From the NCBI RefSeq assembly GCF_022965805.1, contig NC_133117.1, positions 6,038,183-6,102,182 on the forward strand: 64,000 bases of DNA, written 5' to 3'. How positions within the stretch are numbered: the first letter of the stretch is position 1; the number at the start of each line of letters is the position of its first letter. This stretch comes from Primulina eburnea. Lineage: Eukaryota > Streptophyta > Magnoliopsida > Lamiales > Gesneriaceae. Positions 23,613-36,775 of this stretch are shown here, one piece after another. Under the pieces are notes generated by a model, which was given only the letters and a program-made list of their open reading frames with translations, was not told the origin of the DNA and searched no databases. The position numbers and the translations under genes were made by a program.

Positions 23613-25110
23613 CCGTGTTCATAATCCGGCTGGGGATTTTGATAGAAAAAATTTGACGAATTTAGATTTTGGCAAAAATTTAGTCATTCGTATCCACCTC
23701 AATCTTAGATTTGGAACTTGTGATTTCCCATAGGAAACTCAAGAATTCGATTCCATTAATTATTATGAACTGCTCTCGACGTGTAATCTTCAAATCATAC
23801 GTCAATTCTCGAATTTTCCATCTTTGAGAAAATATTTAGAAAAAATCCTTTCTGAATCAAATCTCGAATGTGATAACTCTAAAAATTTACTCTTTGATGT
23901 TTATTCACGACCTTATCATTTTATAAGACATCCATTGTTTTTTAGGAAATGACTTCATACACCCCTCGTAACCACGCTCAATTTTTTCCATTTTTGAAAA
24001 TTCTAATAGAACTTATAACTTCGCGTAAGAATCTCGAAATCCAATTATGCCAAGTGTTCCTTAATCCTCATGAATTATTTTTAATTCATATGAAATTATT
24101 CTAACATTTTTTTTTGCATATTTCATTGATTCTGCACCGAAAATTTGTTATCCATATGCATAGGCATGTTCAAAAAAAAATCTCATAGTCTTTGATGAGG
24201 AAGTAGGATCTAGTTTGAGAAATAAAAATTTTGGAATTAGTGTTTATGTGAATCAGACGATTGAATTTTCAATTTTTTAGGATATTATTTTTTATATTTA
24301 AGTTAGTTTGACAATAATGTGTCATAGTTTGACTTTTAAGAATTTTATATTAGTGCAAGTGTTTGAATACAAAATAATAATGATTGACAGCTAGTGTTTG
24401 CATCATATGGTCGAAAAAAATTAAGATATGGTTTTTTGGATTTATATGAAATGGATTTTGAGATTAGTCTTTATATTAAATGGTCAATAGAAAATTTGAC
24501 ATTTTTATTTTTTGGATTTAAGTTAGACTGATTTTAGGATTAGGGTCTAATTAAATCATCGATAGAAAGTTTTAAGTCCTGTTTTTTTGGGTTTAATTTA
24601 GATTGACATATAAGTTAGAATGTGATACTCATGAATAATTTTCAATAGAGTTAACAAATTATATTTAGGAATTTTAAGCAAATATATATAGACATATAAA
24701 TATATGTTCTTAACTTGAAAATATATGTTCATAATTTGAAACGTCATTTTTTGATTTTTTTTCAATGTCAAAATTTTACAAGAATTTAACCATCACATTC
24801 ACCCATGTAATTTTTGTTTTTATTTTTTGAGATTTTGAATCCTCTTTAGCCCAAATTTAAAAAATTCTATCCTCTAATTGTCATGTGATTAAATCCGAAA
24901 TTTAGCACTCAACTAACTACTAATTATAACAATTAAAATTGAATTAATGGCTTTAAAAAGGTTCCATATATCTTCTCTAAAGTATCTATATAAATATCTT
25001 CTCATAGATGTAGAAAGTCACACCAAAAAAATAAACAGTTCTCTCATATTTTCGAGCCACCCTTCAAAAAAGTATAAAACAAACCTAAAGATTCAATTTT
25101 GTGTTCGCAT
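23613..25110 (+). other. Non-coding internal region of the Gypsy element
   Basis: AT-rich with weak internal repetition (ttttttggatttatatgaaa-like stretches at about 24240-24600). No gag or pol motifs were found. A TATA-like box (CTATATAAATATC) at 24988-25000 precedes the coiled-coil ORF. Confidence 0.5.
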
Positions 25111-25441
25111 ATGACAACACAAGACAAGACCTTAGGAACCTCGAGCTCCAAATAAAGCAGCTCAGGGGACCATTACGAGTTTACTTCGTGACAAATAAGA
25201 GTTGAAGGAAGCTAGGGATGATCTTCAAGTAGAAGTTGGACAACTCACTTTTGACAAGAAATTTGCGGCAAATCAACTCAAAGATTACAAAGAAGAGTTG
25301 CAAGAGTCACAAAAGTATGGTCAACAAACATTTGCCACCTCCGAGCTTGGTGCAACCACTTTCACGCTAAGAAATGCTTTTGTGACCAACTTCAACAAGA
25401 GTTCAACACATATCTTCATGAAATGGGAAACTATGTGCAAC
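25111..25441 (+). pseudogene. Coiled-coil ORF, 5' part (split by solo LTR)
   Basis: From ATG 25111 (MTTQDKTLGTSSSK) the frame is broken by a shift and a stop, then is clearly coding-like: TITSLLRDK, ELKEARDDLQVEVGQLTFDK, FAANQLKDYKEELQESQKYG. After another shift it gives AKKCFCDQLQQEFNTYLHEM and GNYVQ. The LTR insertion at 25442 stops it, and it resumes in the same frame at 36776 (QLERNNQNLSAEIANQQIAL). The product would be a charged coiled-coil protein of about 150-200 aa. It has no CCHC knuckle or protease motif, and I do not recognise the family. Confidence 0.55.
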
Positions 25442-25560
25442 TGTAAGGTCCAACATGCGATAATGTAATCCAACTGCATGCAAATTTAGGAAAATGAAAA
25501 ATGCTTAATTAAATTATTTTAATTGAATTAATTAAACGTGGTAGGCATGTTTACATGATC

Positions 25561-27543
25561 TGTAAGGCTCGAAGATTTAGTTATCTTAATCAGACGGATT
25601 TGTTAATAATTAAGATGATTGTAGATGTATTTTATTGAATTTAAAAAGAAGGCAAAATGTACAAAAGAAATGTAAAAACTCGAAGCATGGGCGCACATGC
25701 GCGAAGAAATGCGCGCACATGCGCGAGCAGGCCAGTAGCTTTGGCGCACATGCGCGAGAATGGTGGCGCATATGCGCGGAGCTTCCAGTGAGTTGGCGCA
25801 CATGCGCGAAGGCATGCGCGCAGCGTAGCGCGAGGCGTCCAGTAGCCTCGGCGCATATGCGCGAGGTACTGCGCGCATATGCGCGGCACCTCCAGTAGCG
25901 CTGGCGCATATGCGCGGGGAGAGTTGGCGCATATGCGCGAGGAGTGAAATGGCTAAGCTGCCGAGACCCGTAGGTCTCGCGCATATGCGCGAGTAGTGTC
26001 CGCGCATATGCGCGAGACGTGTATTGGAAAGAACAAGCCATGTGTTCAAACCATGCAGCATATATATATAGTTGGCCTCGATTTTCTTCATTTCAGCAAC
26101 AGGAATCGAGATTTCAGAGGGAGGAAAAGATTCATTCTTTATACCTTTACTTGTGCTTTTGTAAGATTTAGATATCCAAATTCAAATCCGACTGCGGTTT
26201 TGAGCTCCTCTCGTTACTAGCTACAAAGTGATGTAAGTTTTATGTAATTTCAACAGGTTTCGAAATTCAGATGTTTGGGAAATTAGAATATGATAGTTAT
26301 ATTGTGTTCTTGACGTATTGAGCATGATATATTTGTAAACGGATCAAAGAAATGATATCATATGCATTTCCTATGAATTTCAGTATGGTTTATGAATTAT
26401 TGGGGCAGAATTATTGTGTTTTGGATGGATATTTTGTTGGATTATGAATGAGAATGATTGAGAATGAGATAGTGTTGATATCTGTTAAGAATTGGATTGA
26501 CCGGTATCGAGAATTACGTCGTTATGCCGTCAAATTGTATCGAGATCACGTAGTGACTTGGATATGTGTTGATTTAGATTAGAGATTGATAGATTGTATA
26601 TCAACATTTCCAATTTCAGATTCAGTTTGGCGACCGTGACAGCGATTGTGCGACGAAAGGTATAGTACATGTTTTGTTTGGGGAATCACGACTCAAATGA
26701 GATTACATTTGAGTTTCCCAACCAAAATCACATACTTGTTTTATTGTTTATATCTAGATATGATTATGATTGTTTATAGATTTGTTTATAGAACTTGTAT
26801 ACAAATCTTGCTATGCTTTGTTTACAGATCATGTGGCATTGCATTAGAATGATTATGCTTGTTTACAGATTGTGTATTCATGCATTAAGATAGGACAGTC
26901 TGGAGATCAGGCAGACTTATAGATGTTCGGCGATATCTCAGCTTAGGGGAAGATCACCGCCCCTTTGTAGACGTGGATACAGATCAGGCCGAAATCTAGG
27001 AATAAGACGTACAGCACCACGATTGGTAGGGTAGGTGACAGCTAGTGACGTCTTATTCACAACGGGGTCCCTAGAGTTCTAGTCGAGTCGCGTCTAGACA
27101 TGATTAGACTCGCATTGCATGATTATATATGAATGACATTCATATTAGCATGTTTCATGTTTTAGATTATTTTAATGCATGTATACATGTTTATACTGGG
27201 ATTTGTTCTCACCGGTTTTCCGGCTGTTGTTATGTCTGTATGTGTGCATAACAACAGGTGGGGCAGGATCTGGGTCGAGACAGAGATGATCGTGTTAGCG
27301 TGGAGATCACGGGCGTAGCAGATGGACCAGTAGTTGTCTTTTATTATGTACTGTCTTTTAATACTGGTTAGTTGAGGACATACAGAATAAGACATGTATA
27401 TTATGTTTGTATGTTGTAAATTAAATAAAGATTGATGCTTGTTTAATTACATTTTATAAAATGTAAAAGCGAAAAATTGACCCACGTTTTAGAATAATGA
27501 TCCATGTAATCCCAAGAAAAGAATTAGAGCCCGGGTCCCCACA
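25561..27543 (+). repeat. 5' LTR of the Tekay-like element
   Basis: 1983 bp with a GCGC-palindrome array (25690-26025), a TATA-like run GCATATATATATAG at about 26058-26071, and a poly(A)-type AATAAAG near 27425. Confidence 0.93.
25690..26025 (+). repeat. Array of GCGCAYATGCGC palindromes in U3
   Basis: About eleven copies of the 12-bp motif GCGCATATGCGC (self-complementary) or GCGCACATGCGC, plus one degenerate copy, spaced over ~335 bp. They are grouped by recurring CCAGTAGC spacers into a higher-order pattern of roughly 70 bp. The array ends about 35 bp before the TATA-like run. The overlapping Arg/His-rich open frames on both strands are by-products. An essentially identical array lies at 32535-32870 in the 3' LTR. 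Confidence 0.9.
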
Positions 27544-27548
27544 ACAGG

Positions 27549-27560
27549 TGGTATCAGAGC
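27549..27560 (+). other. Primer-binding site of the Tekay-like element
   Basis: TGGTATCAGAGC, complementary to the 3' end of initiator methionine tRNA, five bases past the LTR end. Confidence 0.9.
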
Positions 27561-27793
27561 GGATAGTTCCTTTAGACTAAGATAGGATAGAATGAGCGGG
27601 GTAGATCGAGTCTTCTTCCTTGCTTATGATGTGCTAGCATGATTATTGCTTTCCTTATTACATGTTGTTGTTATTTGATTTCGTTCAGCATGTGATTGAC
27701 TGAATCAGAACTGATTCTAGATCAGAGGTAACTGACTAGAGGATGGCTGAGACAGTTGTATATTTTGTCTACTAATCCGTTGGTTTATTAGAT

Positions 27794-30700
27794 ATGCCTC
27801 CTAGAAGAGCAGCCGTACCTCTACGACCAGCAGCGCCAAAACAGGGGAGCACATCCGGAGATCCTATGGATGTTACGGCGACCCCTATGGAGACATTGCT
27901 GAAGCGATTCCAATCCTTTCGACCTCCCACATTAAAAGGTACCGAGAATGCCATCGAGTGCGAAAGTTGGCTTGAGGACATTGAAATGTTATTCGACTCT
28001 TTGGAGTATAGTGACGAGAAGAGAATAAAGCTAATTGGCCATCAATTGCAAGATATAGCAAAGAATTGGTGGTTGAACATTAGGAGAGCTTTAGAGCAGC
28101 GGGGTACCGAGATTACTTGGAAGGTATTCAAGACGGAGTTCTACCAGCGTTTCTTTCCCATCTCCTATCGCAAGGATAAAGGTGCAGAATTTGCCAATCT
28201 GAGGCAAGGGCCACTGAACATTGAGGAGTACGTTGCCAAATTCTCTTCTTTGCTTCGTTTTGCACCCCATGTTTCAGGTAGTGACGAGACGGTGGCGGAC
28301 AAATTCATAAATGGCTTGAACCCGGACATCTTTACCTTGGTAAACACGGGAAGACCTAATAACTTTGCGGATACATTGAATCGAGCCAAGGGTGCAGAAG
28401 CAGGATTGTTGAGGCAGCGGAGTGCTCCTTATGTTGCTCTGATACCGAGACCACCAGCACCTACCATTCCACCCCCTCCAAGATTTGATAGTGGCGGTAG
28501 TAGCAGTGGCAGAAAGGAACAGCTGAAGGCGAAGGGGAAACAGTTTAAGCGACCTGGGAGCAGTTCGTCCAGCTCCAGCGGATCAAGACAGACTGGTTTT
28601 GATCAAAGTTCAAGGACTTCAGGTGTCTACTGCAATTCTTGTGGAGGTAGGCATGCGACTGAACAGTGCCAGGGAGTTACGGGCCGATGTAACATTTGTA
28701 GGCAACCGGGGCATTTTGCCAAAGTTTGTCCACAGAGAGGTGTACAGCAATTCCAGAGTGGAAGAGTATCCGGTTCCGTACCTCAGCTTGAGCGGCAGGC
28801 ATCATCGGTTCACTCTTTTCAGCCTCCCCCAGCACCGACTCCACCCAGAGGCCGAGGTAGTCAGACGGTGAGTCAACCTCCGAGGCAACAGGCCCAAGTG
28901 TTTGCATTGACCGAAGAGCAAGCACAAGATGCACCAGATGATGTTATAGCAGGTAATTGTCTCCTTTATGGTTATCCTGCTTATATCTTGATAGATACAG
29001 ATGCATCGCATACATTCATTTTAGAGCGATTTGCATTGTTGCATTCCTTGCCTGTTGAGTCTTTGCTAGATGTTGTATCTATTAATTCTCCGGTGGGAAG
29101 TGGATTGATATCTGTAACTACGGTTAGACATTGCATTCTACAGTTTGAAGGGCATGAGATTGACCTAGATTGTATAGTGTTGGGTCTAGCTGATTTTGAC
29201 TGTATAGTCGGTATTGATATGCTAACGAAGTACAGAGCTACCGTGGATTGTTTCCACAAGATTGTCAGATTCAGACCCGAGATGACAGACGAGTGGAAAT
29301 TCTACGGGAAGGGTTCCAGATCTCGGATTCCCTTGATTTCAGCTCTTACTATGAACAGATTGTTACAAAAAGGAGTAGATGGTTTCTTTATTTATGCTGT
29401 AGATATGCAGAAGTCGAGCCCGGCGTTGGCGGATTTGCCAGTAGTACGGGAATTTCCAGATATTTTTCCAGATGAAATCCCAGGATTACCTCCGGTTCGA
29501 GAGGTAGATTTTAGCATTGAACTTGTGCCAGGTACCGTTCCTATTTCGAGAGCTCCGTATAGAATGTCACCTATTGAACTAAAAGAATTGAAAGCACAAT
29601 TAGAAGATCTTCTAGTCAAGGGATATATCAGACCTAGTGTATCTCCTTGGGGCGCTCCGGTGCTATTTGTGCGAAAGAAAGATGGTTCGATGCGTTTATG
29701 TATTGATTACAGGCAACTGAACAAGGCAACGATCAAGAATAAATATCCTTTGCCTAGGATTGATGATTTATTTGATCAGTTGCAGGGATCCTCCGTGTAT
29801 TCAAAGATTGATTTGCGTTCTGGGTATTATCAGCTCAGAGTTCGAGATATAGATATACCAAAGACAGCATTTCGAACCAGGTATGGACATTACGAATTTA
29901 TTGTCATGCCTTTTGGTTTAACCAATGCTCCTGCGGTATTTATGTGCTTGATGAACCAAGTGTTTCAGAAATATTTGGATGAATTTGTTATTGTTTTCAT
30001 CGATGATATTTTGGTGTATTCGAAGAACAGAAATGAGCATGCGGAGCATCTCAGAATTGTGTTGCAGACGTTGAGAAACGAGCGACTGTATGCTAAATTG
30101 TCAAAGTGTGAGTTTTGGTTGAATCGAGTTGTATTCTTGGGGCATATCATTTCTGGAGATGGTATTTCTGTAGATCCAAGTAAAGTGGAAGCTGTGATCA
30201 GTTGGTCGAGATCGACTTCTGTACCAGAAATACGCAGTTTCATGGGCTTAGCCGGATACTACAGAAGATTTATCAAAGATTTCTCCAGTATTGCCAAGCC
30301 AATAACTCAATTGACGCAAAAGAATGCACCATTTGTTTGGTCAGAGGAGTGCGAGTCTAGCTTTCTAGAGTTGAAGAAAAAGCTGACCAGTGCTCCAGTA
30401 CTGACGATACCTTCAGGTACGTGTGATTTCGTTGTATATTGTGATGCCTCTCACAGAGGTTTGGGATGTGTTCTTATGCAGCGAGATCATGTGGTCGCAT
30501 ACGCCTCGAGACAATTGAAGCCACACGAGATCCGATACCCCATTCATGATTTGGAATTGGCGGCTATCGTATTTGCATTAAAGATCTGGCGTCACTATCT
30601 CTACGGCGAGAAATTTGAGATTTACTCCGATCACAAAAGCCTGAAGTATCTATTTTCTCAATCAGAACTGAACATGAGGCAGCGTAGATGGCTTGATCTA

Positions 30701-31267
30701 TTAAAAGATTTTGATTGTGAAATCAAATATTATCCAGGAAAGTCAAATGCAGCAGCGGACGCCTTGAGTCGAAAGGTTTGTTCCTTATCCTTGTCGACGA
30801 TAGGTGTTACGAATATGATTGAAGACTGTTGTTTGGCTGGATTAACATTTGATACAGATAGTAAGCCACTACGACTTGCTATGATTCGAGTTGAACCAGA
30901 ATTGATAATGAGAATTAAAGAAGCACAAAGAACAGATCAAAAGGTGCAGAAATCAATTCAAATGGTTCAAGCAGGGCACATGTCAGAATATCAGGTACGA
31001 GATCATGTGTTGTACGTGAATAACCGTCTAGTTGTGCCAGATGTTCCAGATTTGAGACATCAGATTATGTCAGAAGCACATTGTAGTCGGTTCAGCATTC
31101 ATCCTGGTGGCAGGAAGATGTACAATGACTTGAAGACACAGTTCTGGTGGAAGCAAATGAAGTCAGACATTGCCGAATTTGTGTCTAAATGTTTAAATTG
31201 CCAACAGGTGAAAGCTGAAAGAAAGAAACCCGGAGGTTTACTTCAAAGCTTAGCCATTCCAGAATGA
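27794..31267 (+). pseudogene. Gypsy gag-pol polyprotein, 1157 codons, stopped in integrase
   Basis: Gag about 40-210 ([19 protein letters not shown]); two zinc knuckles at 280-292 and 299-312 ([14 protein letters not shown]); protease at 398-406 reading ILIDTDASH where the family has DTGASH, so the active-site glycine is lost. Reverse transcriptase about 600-770 with [12 protein letters not shown] and FIDDILVYS (Asp737, Asp738). RNase H follows ([25 protein letters not shown]), then the integrase HHCC zinc finger ([29 protein letters not shown]). The frame ends at a TGA where relatives have Trp (IPEWKW). ATG 27794 is ~230 bp after the PBS. Nearly intact but unlikely to give active integrase or protease. 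Confidence 0.95.
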
Positions 31268-32305
31268 AAATGGGATCACATTTCCATGGGATCATCCAGA
31301 GACTGCGATGCGATTTGGGTCATTATTGACAGACTGACCAAATCTGCGTGCTTCATTCCGTACAAAATGACGTATAGACAAGATCAGATGGCGGAGATAT
31401 ATATTTGAGAGATAGTCAGGTTGCATGGAGTGCCGAAGTCTATCGTATCAGATCGTGATCCACGATTCACTTCTCACTTTTGGCACAGCTTACAGCAGGC
31501 TCTAGGTACGACATTACACCTGAGTACTGCTTATCATCCTCAGACAGACGGACAGTCAGAACAGACTATCCAGACTCTAGAGGATATGTTGAGAGCCGTC
31601 GTGCTAGATTTTGGCATTGGTTGGCAAGATTCTCTACCTCTTTGCGAATTCTCTTACAACAATAGCTACCAGACGAGTATTGAGATGGCACCGTTTGAAG
31701 CTTTATATGGTAAGAAGTGCAGATCTCCGCTATACTGGGATGACGTTGCAGAGGTACCAGAACTTGGGCCAGATATGATTCGTGACATGACGGAGAAGGT
31801 GAAAGTCATTCAGAAGAGAATGAAGATAGCACAAGATCGACAAGTAAAGTACGCCAATATCAGACGTAGACCGTTAGTATTTGAGGCAGGAGATAGAGTA
31901 TTCTTAAAGATTTCCCCTTTCAGAGGCGTTGTAAGATTTGGCAAACGCGGAAAACTATCTCCTCGATACATTGGCCCTTACGAGATTCTTGAGAAGATTG
32001 GCGATCGAGCTTATCGACTTGCACTTCCTCCTTCTCTATCCGGAATACATGACGTGTTTCATGTATCAATGTTACGAAGATATATGCCAGATGTTTCTCA
32101 TGTCATTCAATCTGACGAAGCTGAACTTGATCAGACCTTGAGCTACGTGGAACAACGGATACAGATCTTTGATCGGAAAGAAAAGAAGCTCAGAACAAAG
32201 ATTATTCCACTTGTGAAAATTCAGTGGAGTCGTCATGGCATTGAGGAAGCGACTTGGGAGACAGAGACAATCATGAGACAAAGATATCCCGAGTTATTTA
32301 CATGA
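31268..32305 (+). pseudogene. Gypsy integrase core and C-terminus
   Basis: Continues the polyprotein in frame after the stop. The start reads HISMGSSRDCDAIWVIIDRL; compared with relatives about eight residues are missing after HISM, including the first catalytic Asp of the DDE triad. A second stop sits at 31408 (YI-stop-EIVRLHG; one C-to-T change from Arg). The rest is open from ATG 31421: [12 protein letters not shown] (second Asp), [20 protein letters not shown] (Glu), and the chromodomain-like tail [25 protein letters not shown]. Dead integrase. Confidence 0.93.
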
Positions 32306-32405
32306 TGTACGTAGTTATGAAATTTTGCTTGTATTGCATTTTGTATGTACTTGAATTTATCATCTACAATTTCGAGGACGAAATCATTTCTTAGAGGGGG
32401 AGAAA

Positions 32406-34388
32406 TGTAAGGCTCGAAGATTTAGTTATCATAATCAGACGGATTTGTTAATAATTAAGATGATTGTAGATGTATTTTATTGAATTTAAAAAGAAGGCAA
32501 AATGTACAAAAGAAATGTAAAAACCCGAAGCATGGGCGCACATGCGCGAAGAAATGCGCGCACATGCGCGAGCAGGCCAGTAGCTTTGGCGCACATGCGC
32601 GAGAATGGTGGCGCATATGCGCGGAGCTTCCAGTGAGTTGGCGCACATGCGCGAAGGCATGCGCGCAGCGTAGCGCGAGGCGTCCAGTAGCCTCGGCGCA
32701 TATGCGCGAGGTACTGCGCGCATATGCGCGGCACCTCCAGTAGCGCTGGCGCATATGCGCGGGGAGAGTTGGCGCATATGCGCGAGGAGTGAAATGGCTA
32801 AGCTGCCGAGACCCGTAGGTCTCGCGCATATGCGCGAGTAGTGTCCGCGCATATGCGCGAGACGTGTATTGCAAAGAACAAGCCATGTGTTCAAACCATG
32901 CAGCATATATATATAGTTGGCCTCGATTTTCTTCATTTCAGCAACAGGAATCGAGATTTCAGAGGGAGGAAAAGCTTCATTCTTTATACCTTTACTTGTG
33001 CTTTTGTAAGATTTAGATATCCAAATTCAAATCCGACTGCGGTTTTGAGCTCCTCTCGTTACTAGCTACAAAGTGATGTAAGTTTTATGTAATTTCAACA
33101 GGTTTCGAAATTGAGATGTTTGGGAAATTAGAATATGATAGTTATATTGTGTTCTTGACGTATTGAGCATGATATATTTGTAAACGGATCAAAGAAATGA
33201 TATCATATGCATTTCCTATGAATTTCAGTATGGTTTATGAATTATTGGGGCAGAATTATTGTGTTTTGGATGGATATTTTATTGGATTATGAATGAGAAT
33301 GATTGAGAATGAGATAGTGTTGATATCTGTTAAGAATTGGATTGACCGGTATCGAGAATTACGTCGTTATGCCGTCAAATTGTATCGAGATCACGTAGTG
33401 ACTTGGATATGTGTTGATTTAGATTAGAGATTGATAGATTGTATATCAACATTTCCATTTCAGATTCAGTTTGGCGACCGTGACAGCGATTGTGCGACGA
33501 AAGGTATAGTACATGTTTTGTTTGGGGAATCACGACTCAAATGAGATTACATTTGAGTTTCCCAACCAAAATCACATACTTGTTTTATTGTTTATATCTA
33601 GATATGATTATGATTGTTTATAGATTTGTTTATAGAACTTGTATACAAATCTTGCTATGCTTTGTTTACAGATCATGTGGCATTGCATTAGAATGATTAT
33701 GATTGTTTACAGATTGTGTATTCATGCATTAAGATAGGACAGTCTGGAGATCAGGCAGACTTCTAGATGTTCGGCGATATCTCAGCTTAGGGGAAGATCA
33801 CCGCCCCTTTGTAGACGTGGATACAGATCAGGCCGAAATCTAGGAATAAGACGTACAACACCACGATTGGTAGGGTAGGTGACAGCTAGTGACGTCTTAT
33901 TCACAACGGGATCCCTAGAGTTCTAGTCGAGTCGCGTCTAGACATGATTAGACTCGCATTGCATGATTATATATGAATGACATTCATATTAGCATGTTTC
34001 ATGTTTTAGATTATTTTAATGCATGTATACATGTTTATACTGGGATTTGTTCTCACCGGTTTTCCGGCTGTTGTTATGTCTGTATGTGTGCATAACAACA
34101 GGTGGGGCAGGATCTGGGTCGAGACAGAGATGATCGTGTTAGCGTGGAGATCACGGGCGTAGCAGATGGACCAGTAGTTGTCTTTTATTATGTACTGTCT
34201 TTTAATACTGGTTAGTTGAGGACATACAGAATAAGACATGTATATTATGTTTGTATGTTGTAAATTAAATAAAGATTGATGCTTGTTTAATTACATTTGA
34301 TAAAATGTAAAAGCGAAAAATTGACCCACGTTTTAGAATAATGATCCATGTAATCCCAAGAAAAAGAATTAGAGCCCGGATCCCCACA
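32406..34388 (+). repeat. 3' LTR of the Tekay-like element
   Basis: 1983 bp, almost identical to the 5' LTR. Repeats the palindrome array (32535-32870) and TATA-like run. Confidence 0.93.
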
Positions 34389-36775
34389 TGATCAAAATAC
34401 GATTTTCTATTAGAATGCATAAAACTATTTTTTTAAGGTTATTCAAGACCAGATCGAGGAATGGAGACTGGGGACCATAAAAGGGAAAATATTTTTATTA
34501 AATGATTATTTTTAATTATTTAATATATTGTATATTTTAAATGGTATTTTCGAAAATGATGCTTTTTGAGATGTTTTTACATGTCGAATCGTATTTTAAT
34601 ACGGTAATCGATTATTGACGAAAATAAGGACTTTTTGGAGGCTCGGTTAATATTTTAGAAAATTTTCCTAAACGAAATAATTTTCCTACGATCTAATAGG
34701 TCTATTATACCTAGGTTATTGGTCCTAGCTTACTATACATTTATTTATATCAAAACTTGATTTGCAAAACCCTAACCTACATTACATATAACACACTCAC
34801 ACACCTAGAAAACACTAGGACTCTCCTCTCCCAAGCACACAACCACACATCAGCACCTTCAAATGAGTTTTTCCAAGGAAATTTCAGCAAGCTTCCCCCC
34901 ACGTCTCTCGCCAACGTTCCTCGCGTCAATGATTACTTTTCATGCGTGAAACATGCAAAGACACGCTTTAATCTTCCTTCACTCATCGTTCATACCATAT
35001 TATGTGTCTTTATACATGTTTGCATGAAAAATACAATACACCTCTTATATTTTCGTTTTTATGGCTTGTAAAGGATGAAACTTGAGTTTTTATGCTTTCA
35101 AATTCATGTTTATGTTGCACAAAGGGGCTGCCATGATAGGGGTATGAAGGGGGACGTTTTTCAGTAGGGTTAGGGACTCCTAGATGCATGTTTAAGGGCT
35201 GAAAAGTAAGGAGGGAAGGGCTGCACGATTTGGGATCCATAGGGGCAAGGGTTTGCGTTTTTGTTGGAAAAAAAGAAGGGTCTGCACGTGGTGATTTCCA
35301 GGTGAAGTGCTGGGCCCTTGAGGGTCCTAGCCATGAACCATGGTGGTCCAAGGGCGGCTCGGTATGGCAGCAGCCGCAAGGGGAGGGCCGCGCGTCTTGT
35401 CCGTGCGCAACTTAGGAGAAACGCACGTCCTCTTGCATGGGCACTAGAATAGGGTCCAGTTGGTTGTTAAGAGCTCGATCATGGTCCTAGGAAGGTTTCA
35501 TAGGGTCTGGTAGGGTCGGCTAAGAGCTAGGAACGAAGGGTCATAGGGTTTGGTTAAGCTAGGGTTTCGTGTATATAGTGCCGAAAAGTTCAGTAGACCT
35601 CTAGGCTTGACCAAAGGTTTTAATTGGCTTGATTTTAGTTGTATATGGTATGTTTAGGTGTTAATAAGCTATGGTTCAAGCTTGGTAAGATTTGGTTAAG
35701 TTTCGAGTCGATTCGGGTTAAAACCAAGACGTAGGTTCAAATTTTAAAACGAATTGAGAAATTAGTCGAGGAGCTTAAGTTTACGTCTAAGAAATATTTA
35801 TGGGTGTATTTTTAGGTATCGTGTTAAGTTTGGATGGATTTGGGTCGTCATTTTAAGGTCTAAGAGTAAATTAGGAAAGTTAGGGTTTTAGGGGTAAAAC
35901 GGTAATTTTACATATAAAAAATATTAGACGTTCTAGCAGTGCCTTGAACGCTGTAATGAATGTTAAAATGTTCATTTTGAAAGTTATGGGATTTTATGAT
36001 GAAAAACGATAATACTAAAAGATGTGTTACATATTTGGTTTAAAAGAAAAATGATATATATGCATGAATTTTTATACATGATGAATATAATGAAAGGTTG
36101 AAAGAGGTGACTTGATTGTGACTAATACAAAATGATATGATGATATGTAAGGCTAAGGCTCAGTTGACGGGTGAGAGTGTTGCTGATGTCCCCGCCGCCT
36201 GGTACCATAGTTATACGTAGATGGATCTAGCGACCAAAAACTGGAATGAGAGTCACAATTAATGATCTGAATTCAATAAAAAAGAAACATATATGTATAT
36301 GATGAAAGGAAAAATGATATGATGAAAGGAAAATGGATTTAAAGTTATGCATGTTAATGAAAGACTATTTTATTAAAAATATTTTTCACTATTGCTTGTG
36401 AATGTATAAATATTAGTTGCTATCATGGTTAAGGTTTGATTAGTCATTAGAGTCACTAGGTGTGATCGATTTTATGCTTTTGAGAGGTTTTGAGATAATT
36501 AAGAGTTTTTGATATTTTGAAAAATGCTAATTTTAGGTTTGGTTTGACGGTTTATGATTTTGTGGTTTGCACTCGTTCTTTTGGGATTTTAAATAACAGG
36601 TTGGTTGATTTATTTTAAATGATACAAAGTATATATAATATATATATATATGTATGTATGTATGTATGTATATAAATATATATATATATGCATTTTTGGC
36701 CGAAGCTTGAAAGTATTTTAAAAAGAAAAAAAATATATAGTATATTTTAAAGTAAAATGTGTAGTAGACTTTTCA

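Larger units (their letters stand above)
25561..34388 (+). mobile_element. Young Ty3/Gypsy chromovirus, Tekay/Del-like, TSD tgatc
   Basis: Two 1983-bp LTRs (25561-27543, 32406-34388) start TGTAAGGCTCGAAG and end TCCCCACA, flanked by tgatc at 25556-25560 and 34389-34393. By eye they differ at about 12 substitutions and two single-base indels, roughly 0.6%, so the insertion is recent. PBS TGGTATCAGAGC at 27549, purine tract gagggggagaaa before the 3' LTR. The internal region encodes gag-protease-RT-RNase H-integrase in that order, with chromodomain-like C-terminus. It is disabled by two stops and a small integrase deletion. Confidence 0.95.
25442..36775 (+). mobile_element. Solo LTR (LTR B), TSD gcaac, split by the Tekay element
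   Basis: Starts TGTAAGGTCCAACATGCG and ends GACTTTTCA, flanked by gcaac at 25437-25441 and 36776-36780. Without the nested element it is about 2.5 kb and contains no internal coding region. Excising it restores the coiled-coil reading frame, strong support for the boundaries. Its last ~940 bp match the middle of LTR A. The stretch 34757-35560 contains short chance ORFs only. Confidence 0.75.

Noticed and set aside
25690..26025. Regularly spaced palindromes resembling a CRISPR array
   Set aside because: Motifs are 12 bp with short variable spacers inside a plant LTR, and no cas-like genes exist nearby.
25603..26091. Overlapping Arg/His/Ala-rich open frames on both strands, repeated at 32448-32936
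   Set aside because: They are produced by the GCGC palindrome repeats in the LTR; open on both strands at once and without domain content.
34757..35415. Several frames of 60-113 codons
   Set aside because: Within solo LTR B; overlapping in both orientations with no recognisable protein.
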